DNA of 64,000 nucleotides from JAJFUI01 sp039698035 (GTDB lineage Bacteria; Planctomycetota; Planctomycetia; Pirellulales; Thermoguttaceae): contig JBDKSW010000011.1 in NCBI GenBank assembly GCA_039698035.1, positions 248,001-312,000 on the forward strand. Reading direction: 5' to 3'. Shown piece after piece: positions 26,827-37,715 of this stretch; position 1 is the first letter of the stretch, and every line of letters starts with the position of its first letter. Both the position numbers and the translations under genes were made by a program. A model generated the notes under the pieces. That model did no database searches and was not told where the DNA came from. It saw only the letters and a list, made by a program, of their open reading frames with translations.

Positions 26827-27315
26827 ATGTTTGGCGTCGCAACGGCCGAAGAGTTGAAAATTGGCGACCTAGCGCCCGACTTCACGCTGCAGGGCAGCGA
26901 CGGCGTAACGTATCGCCTGTCCGCCTACCGCGACAAGCAAGCGGTGGTGCTCGCTTGGTTTCCGAAGGCGTTCACGCCGGGCTGCACGACGGAGTGCACG
27001 GCGATGGCCGCACACGGCTCGAAGCTTAAGAAGTTCGACGTGGCCTATTTCACCGCGAGCGTGGACACGCCGGCGAAAAACAAGGAATTTGCGGCGGCGG
27101 TCGGCGCCGACTATCCGATTCTCGGCGACCCCGACGGGCGTGTCGCCCGCGAGTACGGCGTCACCGGGGCCATTCAGAAGTGGGCCAGCCGCTGGACGTT
27201 CTTCATCGGCCGCGACGGTCGAATCCTGTACATCGACAAGGACGTGCATCCGGCGACCCACGCCGACGACATTGCAGAGAAACTTGCCGAGTTGGGCATA
27301 CCGCTTCGGTCCTAG
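26827..27315 (+). CDS. PrxQ/BCP-type peroxiredoxin
   Basis: 162 residues from the ATG at 26827, which has a well-placed GGAGG (about 26815-26819); the longer upstream frame has no homology. Thioredoxin-fold peroxidase reducing hydrogen peroxide and alkyl peroxides. The peroxidatic Cys53 lies in FTPGCTTEC. A second cysteine, Cys57, lies four residues later, where BCP enzymes usually place the resolving cysteine five residues away. The conserved Arg is in ASRWTFFIG. No signal peptide, so cytoplasmic. Its last four bases overlap the convergent stop of the secreted protein gene at 27312. Confidence 0.93.
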   Translation: MFGVATAEELKIGDLAPDFTLQGSDGVTYRLSAYRDKQAVVLAWFPKAFTPGCTTECTAMAAHGSKLKKFDVAYFTASVDTPAKNKEFAAAVGADYPILGDPDGRVAREYGVTGAIQKWASRWTFFIGRDGRILYIDKDVHPATHADDIAEKLAELGIPLRS

Positions 27316-27974
27316 GAATTCGACCTTCCCGAGCCCGAGCGAGCCGGCGCGGCGCGAGCGTCACCGCGAGTCAGGCCGTCGGCGCGCGGCGTCTCGATGA
27401 CGACGTGGCCGTCGCGATAGGTTCGAGCCGTGATTCGCGTCCCGCGAGCGTCGCGTTCATCCGTGAAGTCGATCACCGGCCCATGACGCGGATCGGCCGC
27501 GAGATAGTTGGCCGGCAACCCCTTCGGCACGGTCGTTGGCACGTAGTTGCCGCGATTGGCGGCCCGGGCAATCCCTGGGCCGCCGGCGGCTTGCGGAGCA
27601 GCGGTCGAAAACATCATCGGACGACCGCAGCAGAACCACACACCGGTCACCTCGGAGGGCCGCAGGGGCGGTCCCTGGGTGATCTGCGAAAGTGTGCGTT
27701 TGGCATCTTGCGTCCCCCCGGCCTCCGCCTGGCTGACGGCGATCCGATATAGGCCCCAGGTCTGGACGGCATCGCGGAACGTACCGGCCGACTGCTGGGC
27801 GCGGATGGAGCCGGACAGGTTCATTCCAAGGCTCGGCCCTGGCCTGTCCGTGGCAATATACTCCTGGGCCGGCGCGCTCGTGGCCCACGCAGTCGCGAGC
27901 GCGGCGGCCAGTGTGATAAGCTGCAAGCGGGAATGTCCCCAGGTCATACGACGGCAATTGGACGACACACGCAT
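27312..27974 (-). CDS. Secreted protein of unknown function
   Basis: 220 residues from an ATG at 27974; the ATG at 27947 is an alternative. Both give a signal peptide (LQLITLAAALATAWATSAPA) and neither has a good Shine-Dalgarno sequence. The mature part has a helical stretch (GTFRDAVQTWGLYRIAVSQAEAGG), then a motif GVWFCCGRPMM, then a low-complexity proline/alanine region and a strand-rich piece ITARTYRDGHVVIETP. No family recognised. The tail is rich in Arg, Ser and Gly. It overlaps the peroxiredoxin 3' end by four bases and diverges from the GH172 gene across 214 bases. Confidence 0.6.
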   Translation of the reverse strand: MRVSSNCRRMTWGHSRLQLITLAAALATAWATSAPAQEYIATDRPGPSLGMNLSGSIRAQQSAGTFRDAVQTWGLYRIAVSQAEAGGTQDAKRTLSQITQGPPLRPSEVTGVWFCCGRPMMFSTAAPQAAGGPGIARAANRGNYVPTTVPKGLPANYLAADPRHGPVIDFTDERDARGTRITARTYRDGHVVIETPRADGLTRGDARAAPARSGSGRSNS

Positions 27975-28188
27975 TGCGTCGCTCGCTGACGAGAAAAGTC
28001 CGTTCGATGAGTCTAACGCTATGCTAGTCACGCACGCCTACGATGTCAAATCGTGGGCGCCGAACTGGATTGTCGCGAGCGCCCCGCTTGTATTCAGCAA
28101 GTCACAAGTGCATCATGGTGGAACGTCGCAGCACCGATCCCACCGCAACTGGCACTCTGCGCCCTGCCGCCTTTTTTGGAGCAACCTC

Positions 28189-30321
28189 ATGCAACGTTTC
28201 TGTGCGTTCCGATTGGTTTGCCTGGTCACGATCCTCGGTCAAGCGGCCGGCGCGGCCGAATGTCCCACGGGCTTCGCGGCCATGCGGCGGCTCGACCTGC
28301 TGCCCGTGTTTCAGCCCAACGGCACACAGACCAAGCAGTTCATCACCTACGACCCGGCGGGCGAAAATGCGTCCGGCCTGTTCAAGCGGTACGAGGAGAA
28401 TGGCGAGTACGTGTTTTTCGATGAGATCGGTCCCGGCTATCTCTGCCGGCAGCAGATGAACGTCTTCTCGGGGATGACAAAGTTTCCAGCCGACCAGGTT
28501 CGCATCCGTTACTACTTCGATAACGAGCCGAAACCGCGGATCGACATGACGTTCGCCGAGTTTTTTGGCAAAGGCGGCAACTATACGGCGCCTTTCTCAC
28601 CGCCGCTGGCCTATTTCGACACGCTCGGCTTGCAGTGGGACCGCGGTCCTGGCACGTTCGCCATCATGTACTATCCGCTGACCTTCAAGACACGCTTGAA
28701 GATCGCGGCCTATCATCCGGCCGGCATGAAACATTTTGAATCCACGTGGTTTCAGTACACCTATCTGAAATATCCGGCCGGCACGCCCGTCGAGACCTGG
28801 AAGGGTCGGGACGTCGATTCGTCGATCGTTCGGCGGCAGTTCGAGCGTGTCGGCGAGGATCCGAAGCGGCTTTCCAAGGATGGCTCTTTACGGCCGCTTG
28901 CGGGAGAGGGCCAGCGGGCGAAGGCGGCCGGAGCAGACGAGCGTCGATCTCGGGCAGACGTCCCAGCCACGACACACAAGAAGTCGCTCGCCTTGGCCCC
29001 CAAGGAGACGAAGACCGGGCTCGACCTGTCGGGCCAAGGAGCGATCACGTCCCTGCGGCTAAGCATGGCACCGTGGTCGGCCGACACGTTCTTTCACACC
29101 CGAATCCGCATCACGTGGGACGATCAACCTGGGGCAGCCGTTGACATTCCGGTCGCCGCGTTCTTCGGCGGCGGTGGCGAAACGATTGGCGTCGAGGATG
29201 TCTCCGGCAAGACGCTTTCGACGCTGATGTTCGGCTTCGACGCAAAAAGCCACCGGTGCTACGCGTACTGGCCGATGCCCTACTGGTCGCGCGCCCACAT
29301 CGAGTTTGTCAACGACAGCCGGACGCCCGTTTCGTTGGATCTCGAAGCCGTGTCGGCGTCGGCGGAATCGCTTTGTTACCGGGCTGGCGAATGCGGCTAC
29401 TTCCACGTCCAACGCACGGTGGATGTCTCGCCGGACGGCGAGCTCTACTCGCGGGCGTTTGAAGCGACTGGCCGCGGCAAAGTGGTTGGGCTGATGATGT
29501 ACAGCAACGGCTACAACATGGACGGCGACGAGTACACGTTCATCGATGGATCGCGCACCCCGCAGATTCACGGCGACGGCACCGAGGACGATCACAACCA
29601 AGGCTGGGGCGGCTATGCGATCCAAAAGCCCTATTGGGGCGGACTGGTCAACGGCTTCCAGGGCGGGTATCGACTCTACCTGAACGAGCCATACATCTTC
29701 GATGCGTCCATCAAGATGTGCTACGAGCACAGCAAGTGCGGCAACTCGCCCAACCGGGGTCAGAAGACGGACTTCATCATTTGGAGCTACCGCGACAAGC
29801 CGGGCGTTCGCAATTTGACGCTCACCGATGAGTTCGACGTTGGCAACGCCGGAAGCGAGCAGTCGCACGGCTACCGCGTCGCCGGCCAAGTCTGGGCGGG
29901 CGTGACGTCAAGCTCCTACGACCGCATGGAACACCAGCCTCGTACGCCCACGACGACCGACGACGGCCGAGCGTTCACCGGCGACTGTGAGTTCACGGTG
30001 ACAATCGATCCGGCCAACGAGGGCGTCAAGCTGCGACGTCGCACGAACCGCAATCGCAGCAATGTGCAGCGGACGGACGTTTTCGTCGACGGCGAGCTGA
30101 TTCCCGACGCTCCGTGGTATGTCTGCGAGTTGGCCGCCACGCCCGACACGGCCTTCCGCGATACGGACTATGACATTCCGGTCAAGTACACCCAAGGAAA
30201 GCATCAGCTCACGATTAGGCTTCGGCACGTCGCCAGCCAGCCGGACAATAGCACCAACGAATATCATTACTGGGCTTACTCCTACGGGCGCACGGACCAA
30301 CCGGCTAAACGGGTGCAATGA
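28189..30321 (+). CDS. Secreted GH172-family (DUF2961) protein
   Basis: 710 residues from the ATG at 28189, which has GGAG seven bases upstream and starts a signal peptide (residues 1-22). The long frame upstream is unrelated. The double jelly-roll DUF2961 domain spans about 45-530: SGLFKRYEENGEYVFFDEIG-like start, RIRYYFDNEPKPRIDM, FFHTRIRITWDDQPGAAVDI. The signature MDGDEYTFIDG at 444-454 with GTEDD at 464-468 corresponds to the glutamate-bearing loops of characterised GH172 enzymes, which act on alpha-fructofuranosides and arabinans. A 60-residue charged linker interrupts the domain at about 208-270. A C-terminal beta-sandwich follows residue 560. The substrate cannot be told from sequence. 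Likely outside the cytoplasm. Confidence 0.85.
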   Translation: MQRFCAFRLVCLVTILGQAAGAAECPTGFAAMRRLDLLPVFQPNGTQTKQFITYDPAGENASGLFKRYEENGEYVFFDEIGPGYLCRQQMNVFSGMTKFPADQVRIRYYFDNEPKPRIDMTFAEFFGKGGNYTAPFSPPLAYFDTLGLQWDRGPGTFAIMYYPLTFKTRLKIAAYHPAGMKHFESTWFQYTYLKYPAGTPVETWKGRDVDSSIVRRQFERVGEDPKRLSKDGSLRPLAGEGQRAKAAGADERRSRADVPATTHKKSLALAPKETKTGLDLSGQGAITSLRLSMAPWSADTFFHTRIRITWDDQPGAAVDIPVAAFFGGGGETIGVEDVSGKTLSTLMFGFDAKSHRCYAYWPMPYWSRAHIEFVNDSRTPVSLDLEAVSASAESLCYRAGECGYFHVQRTVDVSPDGELYSRAFEATGRGKVVGLMMYSNGYNMDGDEYTFIDGSRTPQIHGDGTEDDHNQGWGGYAIQKPYWGGLVNGFQGGYRLYLNEPYIFDASIKMCYEHSKCGNSPNRGQKTDFIIWSYRDKPGVRNLTLTDEFDVGNAGSEQSHGYRVAGQVWAGVTSSSYDRMEHQPRTPTTTDDGRAFTGDCEFTVTIDPANEGVKLRRRTNRNRSNVQRTDVFVDGELIPDAPWYVCELAATPDTAFRDTDYDIPVKYTQGKHQLTIRLRHVASQPDNSTNEYHYWAYSYGRTDQPAKRVQ

Positions 30322-30454
30322 GGACGGCCGTGTGGCCTCTTGTAGGTCTCGCCGGTTGCCGTCGCTTGACTACCGACCGGCGACGTGCATATCTTGAATA
30401 GCGGGCGTGCCGAGTTCACGATCCGCGCCCGATGTTCACGCACAAGGTCCGGCC

Positions 30455-31138
30455 ATGGCAACGGAAGGGCGGACGGCCGCCTTCGCTCAGGCAGTCCACG
30501 AGTTCAACACCCGCACTCGACGCAGCGACGGCGAGGCGGTGGCCACGTCGCTGAAGGACGGTCTCGTCCTGCTGCAAGAGCTGCTCTACAGCCGCTTGCA
30601 CGGCGATGTCCAACGCAACGTCGGCAAGGACTCGATGCTGGTGCCCATCTCGGAGCTGAAGACCCAGCTCCAGGTGCGAACGGAAACGGCGTTGTTTGAG
30701 ATCGTCGAGTCGCGCGCCGCGGCCGCGGCGATGAACGCCATCGGGCCGGCGGACGATTGGTATTTGCAGTGGCTCGGCCATTTGCTGCTCGGCGAGGCGT
30801 TGCTCGACGCGAACGCGCTCGAACGGCTGGTCGAATACGGACCGAAGTCGCCGCAGCGACGGCTCTTGACTTTCACCGACGTGCTGGCCCACGTGCTGCC
30901 TGAATCGCGTCAAGCGCCGCTGATTCTGTTCACGCTCTTCCCTTTGTCCGTGCAGATCGCCACGGTTGCGGCGTTTGGCGACGTGGCGCGCGCCGGTCAA
31001 TTGCGCCATCAGCAACTCGAACAACAACCGGCGATCGAGGATTGCAGCGTCTGCAAGGGTCGGCCGCTGAAGGTCGGCAAGCAGTGTCCCAAGTGCGGCA
31101 ATCCGCTTTGGAAGCACGAGTGGCTCGTGGTCATTTAG
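30455..31138 (+). CDS. Protein of unknown function with C-terminal zinc ribbon
   Basis: 227 residues from the ATG at 30455; an earlier in-frame ATG at 30407 adds 16 residues without homology. Mostly alpha-helical: LKDGLVLLQELLYSRL, LFEIVESRAAAAAMNAI, DVLAHVLPESRQAPLILFTL. The C-terminus has a four-cysteine zinc ribbon, CSVCKGRPLKVGKQCPKCG, followed by a conserved-looking WKHEWLVVI end. No signal peptide. The zinc ribbon suggests a nucleic-acid or protein-binding role, but no family was recognised. It converges on carB with 43 bases between the stops. Confidence 0.65.
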   Translation: MATEGRTAAFAQAVHEFNTRTRRSDGEAVATSLKDGLVLLQELLYSRLHGDVQRNVGKDSMLVPISELKTQLQVRTETALFEIVESRAAAAAMNAIGPADDWYLQWLGHLLLGEALLDANALERLVEYGPKSPQRRLLTFTDVLAHVLPESRQAPLILFTLFPLSVQIATVAAFGDVARAGQLRHQQLEQQPAIEDCSVCKGRPLKVGKQCPKCGNPLWKHEWLVVI

Positions 31139-31181
31139 GGCGTTTCACGGCTACGCGCCGGGGCCTCATTGCCGCGCGGTC

Positions 31182-34457
<3,276 letters not shown>

Positions 34458-34979
34458 AGCAAGAGCCTTCCTTGACGCAGCTAATGGCACGAGACCGACC
34501 GAACCCACCCATTCGGGCTAGGCCCTGTCTAAAACCCCTTGATGATAACACACGCGAACAGGGCGATTCAAGGGGCCGACCGTTCGCGGCAGTGGTGTTG
34601 TTTTCGCGATTGCGACGCGCAGAAAAGCGATGTCGGGCAAATGACGCAAAGCTTTCCGACGTCTCGGCGACACCGTCGGGCCTTGCAGGGGCGGCGACGT
34701 GCCGTATCGCCATAACCCGATAATTCGCATTGAGTTACCCATCACGCAGCGCAATCGCAGTCCGCGGGCCCCTGAATGCTGGGACCATTGACGACCGAAC
34801 CGCCGCGTATTATCTTGGCGTGTTTACGTTCGGCGTCCCGCTCGGCCGTTTTTGGAAAACGCCAACCGCTGGAGCGGCGGAAAACAATCGCTTATCAACC
34901 GCCGTTCAGATGCCCTTGCCCCGAAGCAGGCGAGGGAGATTTTTAGCGCCCGCCGGCTCGAATTGCTCCTAGGGATTGT
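34458..34979. other. Divergent gene-free region between carB and the APC permease
   Basis: 522 bases with no credible gene. The left part holds the candidate carB promoter and an eight-base inverted repeat. The right part has a plus-strand TATTAT at 34808-34813, with TTGACG fourteen bases upstream, too close for a standard promoter. The permease start is preceded by AGGG. Nothing else was recognised. Confidence 0.55.
34535..34575 (-). promoter_or_regulatory. Candidate carB promoter bracketed by an inverted repeat
   Basis: On the minus strand TTGAAT (34571-34566) and TATCAT (34547-34542) are 18 bases apart, and the -10 is preceded by TGT, giving an extended -10. The arms CCCCTTGA (34535-34542) and TCAAGGGG (34568-34575) overlap the -10/start and the -35 respectively, with 25 bases between them. 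A repressor binding both arms would block the promoter. The predicted transcript has about 78 bases of leader. Confidence 0.5.
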
Positions 34980-37700
34980 ATGGCCGATCAGTCCGATCCG
35001 TCTAAAGCCACGCCAGGATTTGGCGATCGCGTGCGGCGACCGATCCAGGTAATCGTCGTCAGCAGCGTGATGTTCACGTTCATTTCCTACTGGCGGACAG
35101 CCGCGGTCGTCTTGGCCGACTTGGCCAGCACGGCCTACTACATTGGTGGAATCGTCGAGAGCGCGATTGGCCCGGCGGCCCCGTGGTTCATCCTGGCCGT
35201 GATGTTGTTTAGCTACGCGGTCCGCTCGGTGTACATCGAGAGCTGCTCGCTGTTCGTGCGCGGCGGCGTCTATCGCGTGGTGAAGGAGGCGATGGGCGGA
35301 TTCCTGGCCAAGCTGTCCGTCTCGGCCCTGATGTTCGATTACGCGCTGACCGGTCCCATCAGCGCCGCTTCGGCCGGACAATACATCATGGGCTTGGCGC
35401 TCGAGGCGATCGCCTTGGTCAATCCCGCGTTGCGCGTCGATGCGACCACGGCCGACTATATCCGCCGCTGGGGCTCTGTGGTCATCGCCTGCGCCATCAC
35501 CATCTACTTTTTCCGGCAAAATCTGCGTGGCATCCACGAGTCGAGCGGTAAAGCCTTGAAGATCGTGGGCATCACGACGGTTGTTGCCGCCGTGTTGCTC
35601 GTCTGGTGCTTTGTCACTTTGGCGGTGCAGGGGCCGGCCAACCGAGTGCCGTGGCAGCCCGACTTGGCCCCGAAGGTCGAGCACGAGACGGTGCTGAAGA
35701 AGCTCGACACGGGCCTGACCGAGGAAGTTTGGAAGCTCGGCGCAGACGGCCAGCCCTTGGTCAAGATGGAAGCCGACGAGCACGGCCACCTCAAGCCCGT
35801 ACCGAAGGTCAACGAGACGACCGGCCGGCAAGAGGACCCGCAGGGGTTCATCCGCGATTTGTGGCCCGGCCTGTGGCGGCAACTCCATGCGCCCGACAGT
35901 TGGTTGAGCATCGTCGGCCTGATAGGCCTTTTGATTGCATTTTCCCATTCGATCCTCGGCATGAGCGGTTTGGAGACACTCGCTCAGGTTTATCGCGAGG
36001 TGGAATCACCCAAACTGCCAAACTTCAAGCGGGCCGCGCTCATCGTTTTCCTCTACAGCGTGGCCCTGACCGGAACCGTGTCGTTCTTGGCCGTTCTGTT
36101 GATTCCGAACGACGTTCGCATGAAGCTCTACTCGGACAACCTCATTGGCGGGTTGGCGATGAGCGTCATTGGGCCGCCGGTGGCCCGGCTGTTGTTGAAC
36201 GCGGCGGTGGTCGTCGCTGGCTTCCTGATCCTCTCAGGCGCAGTGAACACGGCCATCATCGGATCCAACGGGGTGTTAAATCGGGTGGCCGAGGACGGCG
36301 TCATGCCGGACTGGTTTCTGAAGCCACACCGTCGTTTCGGCACGACCTACCGCGTGCTTTATTTGATCGTTGCATTGCAGCTTTCCGTGATTCTTCTGAG
36401 CCGCGGCAACATGTATGTGCTGGGCGAGGCCTACGCTTTTGGCATTGTCTGGAGTTTTTGTTTCAAGACGATGGCGATGGTGGTGCTCCGCTTCAAGGAC
36501 CGCAGCCCGCGAGAGTACAAGGTGCCGTTGAACCTCCATATCCGCGGCGTGGAACTGCCGATCGGTCTGTTATTGATCCTCCTCATTCTGCTTACCGCGG
36601 CCGTGCTGAACACGCTCACGAAGGAAGTGGCCACGATCGGCGGCTCGATTTTCACCGTCATTTTTCTGATTACGTTCATCGCCTCCGAGCGATTGCACGA
36701 GCGGCGGCGCGGCGCGGCAGCGCACAAACACATCGAGCAGTTCAACCAGCGGAGCATCGATCAGGTCACGCCCCAGTTGCTGAGTTTGACGAAGCCCTAC
36801 CGCAAGCTGGTAGCCATCCGCTCGACGCAGAATCTTTTCATGCTCGAGCGTGCGTTGGCCGAGACGGACCCGGAGACGACCGATATGGCCGTAATGACGG
36901 CCCAAGTCGCGGCACGCGGCGACGCCTCCCAGAGCGGGCCGGACCTCGACGAGTACAACCGCCGGCTAATGACGGCCGTTGTCGAGCGGGCGGAAAAGGC
37001 CGGAAAGCACGTGCTGCCGCTGATCCTTCGGACCAACAGCCCGCTGTTTGCCATTGTCCAAACGGCCCGCGAGCTTCAGGTGCAAGAGCTGGTTCTTGGA
37101 GCGTCGAACATCCACACGGCCGACGCCCAAATGGAGCAAATTGCGTTCTATTGGATCGACATCCACGGCGGCGATCCGACACCGCTGACGGTCCGAATTT
37201 TGAGCCGAAGTCGCGACCTCTATTTCGACATCGCGGGCGGCAACCGCATTCCCAAGATCGGCGAGCGTCAGGCTCGCTCGGTCGCCGAGCTGCGTTCGGC
37301 CGGCGTCGGCGCCAGTCACGTCCTGCTGGTGCATAATGGCACGTTGGCCGACAGCGATCTGTTTGCCGTCGCGCTGACGACAATCGACCCGGACGTGGCT
37401 CTGACGCTGGTCCAAGTCCCTTCGCCCGACGGCACGCCTGAACGTCTGCAACAAGACCTTCAGCGCGCCGAGCAACTGCACCGTGAAGTCGAAGTCTGCC
37501 AGCTTCCGACGGGCGACCCGACGGATCAGCTTGCATTGCTCTGCCGAGAGCTGAGTTGCGGGCTACTGATCCTCCGTCGCCACAACGGCACGGGCGAGGC
37601 ACCCTCGTCGCCGATTGATTTCCAGGGCATCGTGCGGAAGTCGCCGTGCCCGGTGTGCTTTGTCGAAGCCCCGATCATCCCGGACGAGGTCGATCGCTGA
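34980..37700 (+). CDS. APC-family amino acid permease fused to C-terminal Usp-like domains
   Basis: 906 residues. Residues 20-600 form an APC-superfamily transporter with about twelve membrane helices. Visible segments are VIVVSSVMFTFISYW, WFILAVMLFSYAVRSVYI, IVGLIGLLIAFSHSILGMSG and LPIGLLLILLILLTAAVLN. A ~130-residue charged loop (210-300) between helices is unusually long. The cytosolic tail (about 630-906) contains two universal-stress-protein-like segments: RKLVAIRSTQNLFMLERALAE and GASHVLLVHNGTLAD, the latter ending in CRELSCGLLILRRHNG and a final CPVCFVE. Such tails may sense nucleotides. Substrate unknown. Starts with ATG, weak AGGG upstream. Converges on uvrA with 15 bases between stops. 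Confidence 0.85.
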   Translation: MADQSDPSKATPGFGDRVRRPIQVIVVSSVMFTFISYWRTAAVVLADLASTAYYIGGIVESAIGPAAPWFILAVMLFSYAVRSVYIESCSLFVRGGVYRVVKEAMGGFLAKLSVSALMFDYALTGPISAASAGQYIMGLALEAIALVNPALRVDATTADYIRRWGSVVIACAITIYFFRQNLRGIHESSGKALKIVGITTVVAAVLLVWCFVTLAVQGPANRVPWQPDLAPKVEHETVLKKLDTGLTEEVWKLGADGQPLVKMEADEHGHLKPVPKVNETTGRQEDPQGFIRDLWPGLWRQLHAPDSWLSIVGLIGLLIAFSHSILGMSGLETLAQVYREVESPKLPNFKRAALIVFLYSVALTGTVSFLAVLLIPNDVRMKLYSDNLIGGLAMSVIGPPVARLLLNAAVVVAGFLILSGAVNTAIIGSNGVLNRVAEDGVMPDWFLKPHRRFGTTYRVLYLIVALQLSVILLSRGNMYVLGEAYAFGIVWSFCFKTMAMVVLRFKDRSPREYKVPLNLHIRGVELPIGLLLILLILLTAAVLNTLTKEVATIGGSIFTVIFLITFIASERLHERRRGAAAHKHIEQFNQRSIDQVTPQLLSLTKPYRKLVAIRSTQNLFMLERALAETDPETTDMAVMTAQVAARGDASQSGPDLDEYNRRLMTAVVERAEKAGKHVLPLILRTNSPLFAIVQTARELQVQELVLGASNIHTADAQMEQIAFYWIDIHGGDPTPLTVRILSRSRDLYFDIAGGNRIPKIGERQARSVAELRSAGVGASHVLLVHNGTLADSDLFAVALTTIDPDVALTLVQVPSPDGTPERLQQDLQRAEQLHREVEVCQLPTGDPTDQLALLCRELSCGLLILRRHNGTGEAPSSPIDFQGIVRKSPCPVCFVEAPIIPDEVDR

Positions 37701-37715
37701 CATCTCGCCGCCCCA

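Noticed and set aside
34789..34813. TTGACG and TATTAT as a promoter for the APC permease
   Set aside because: The 14-base spacing is too short for a standard promoter, although the -10 might act alone.
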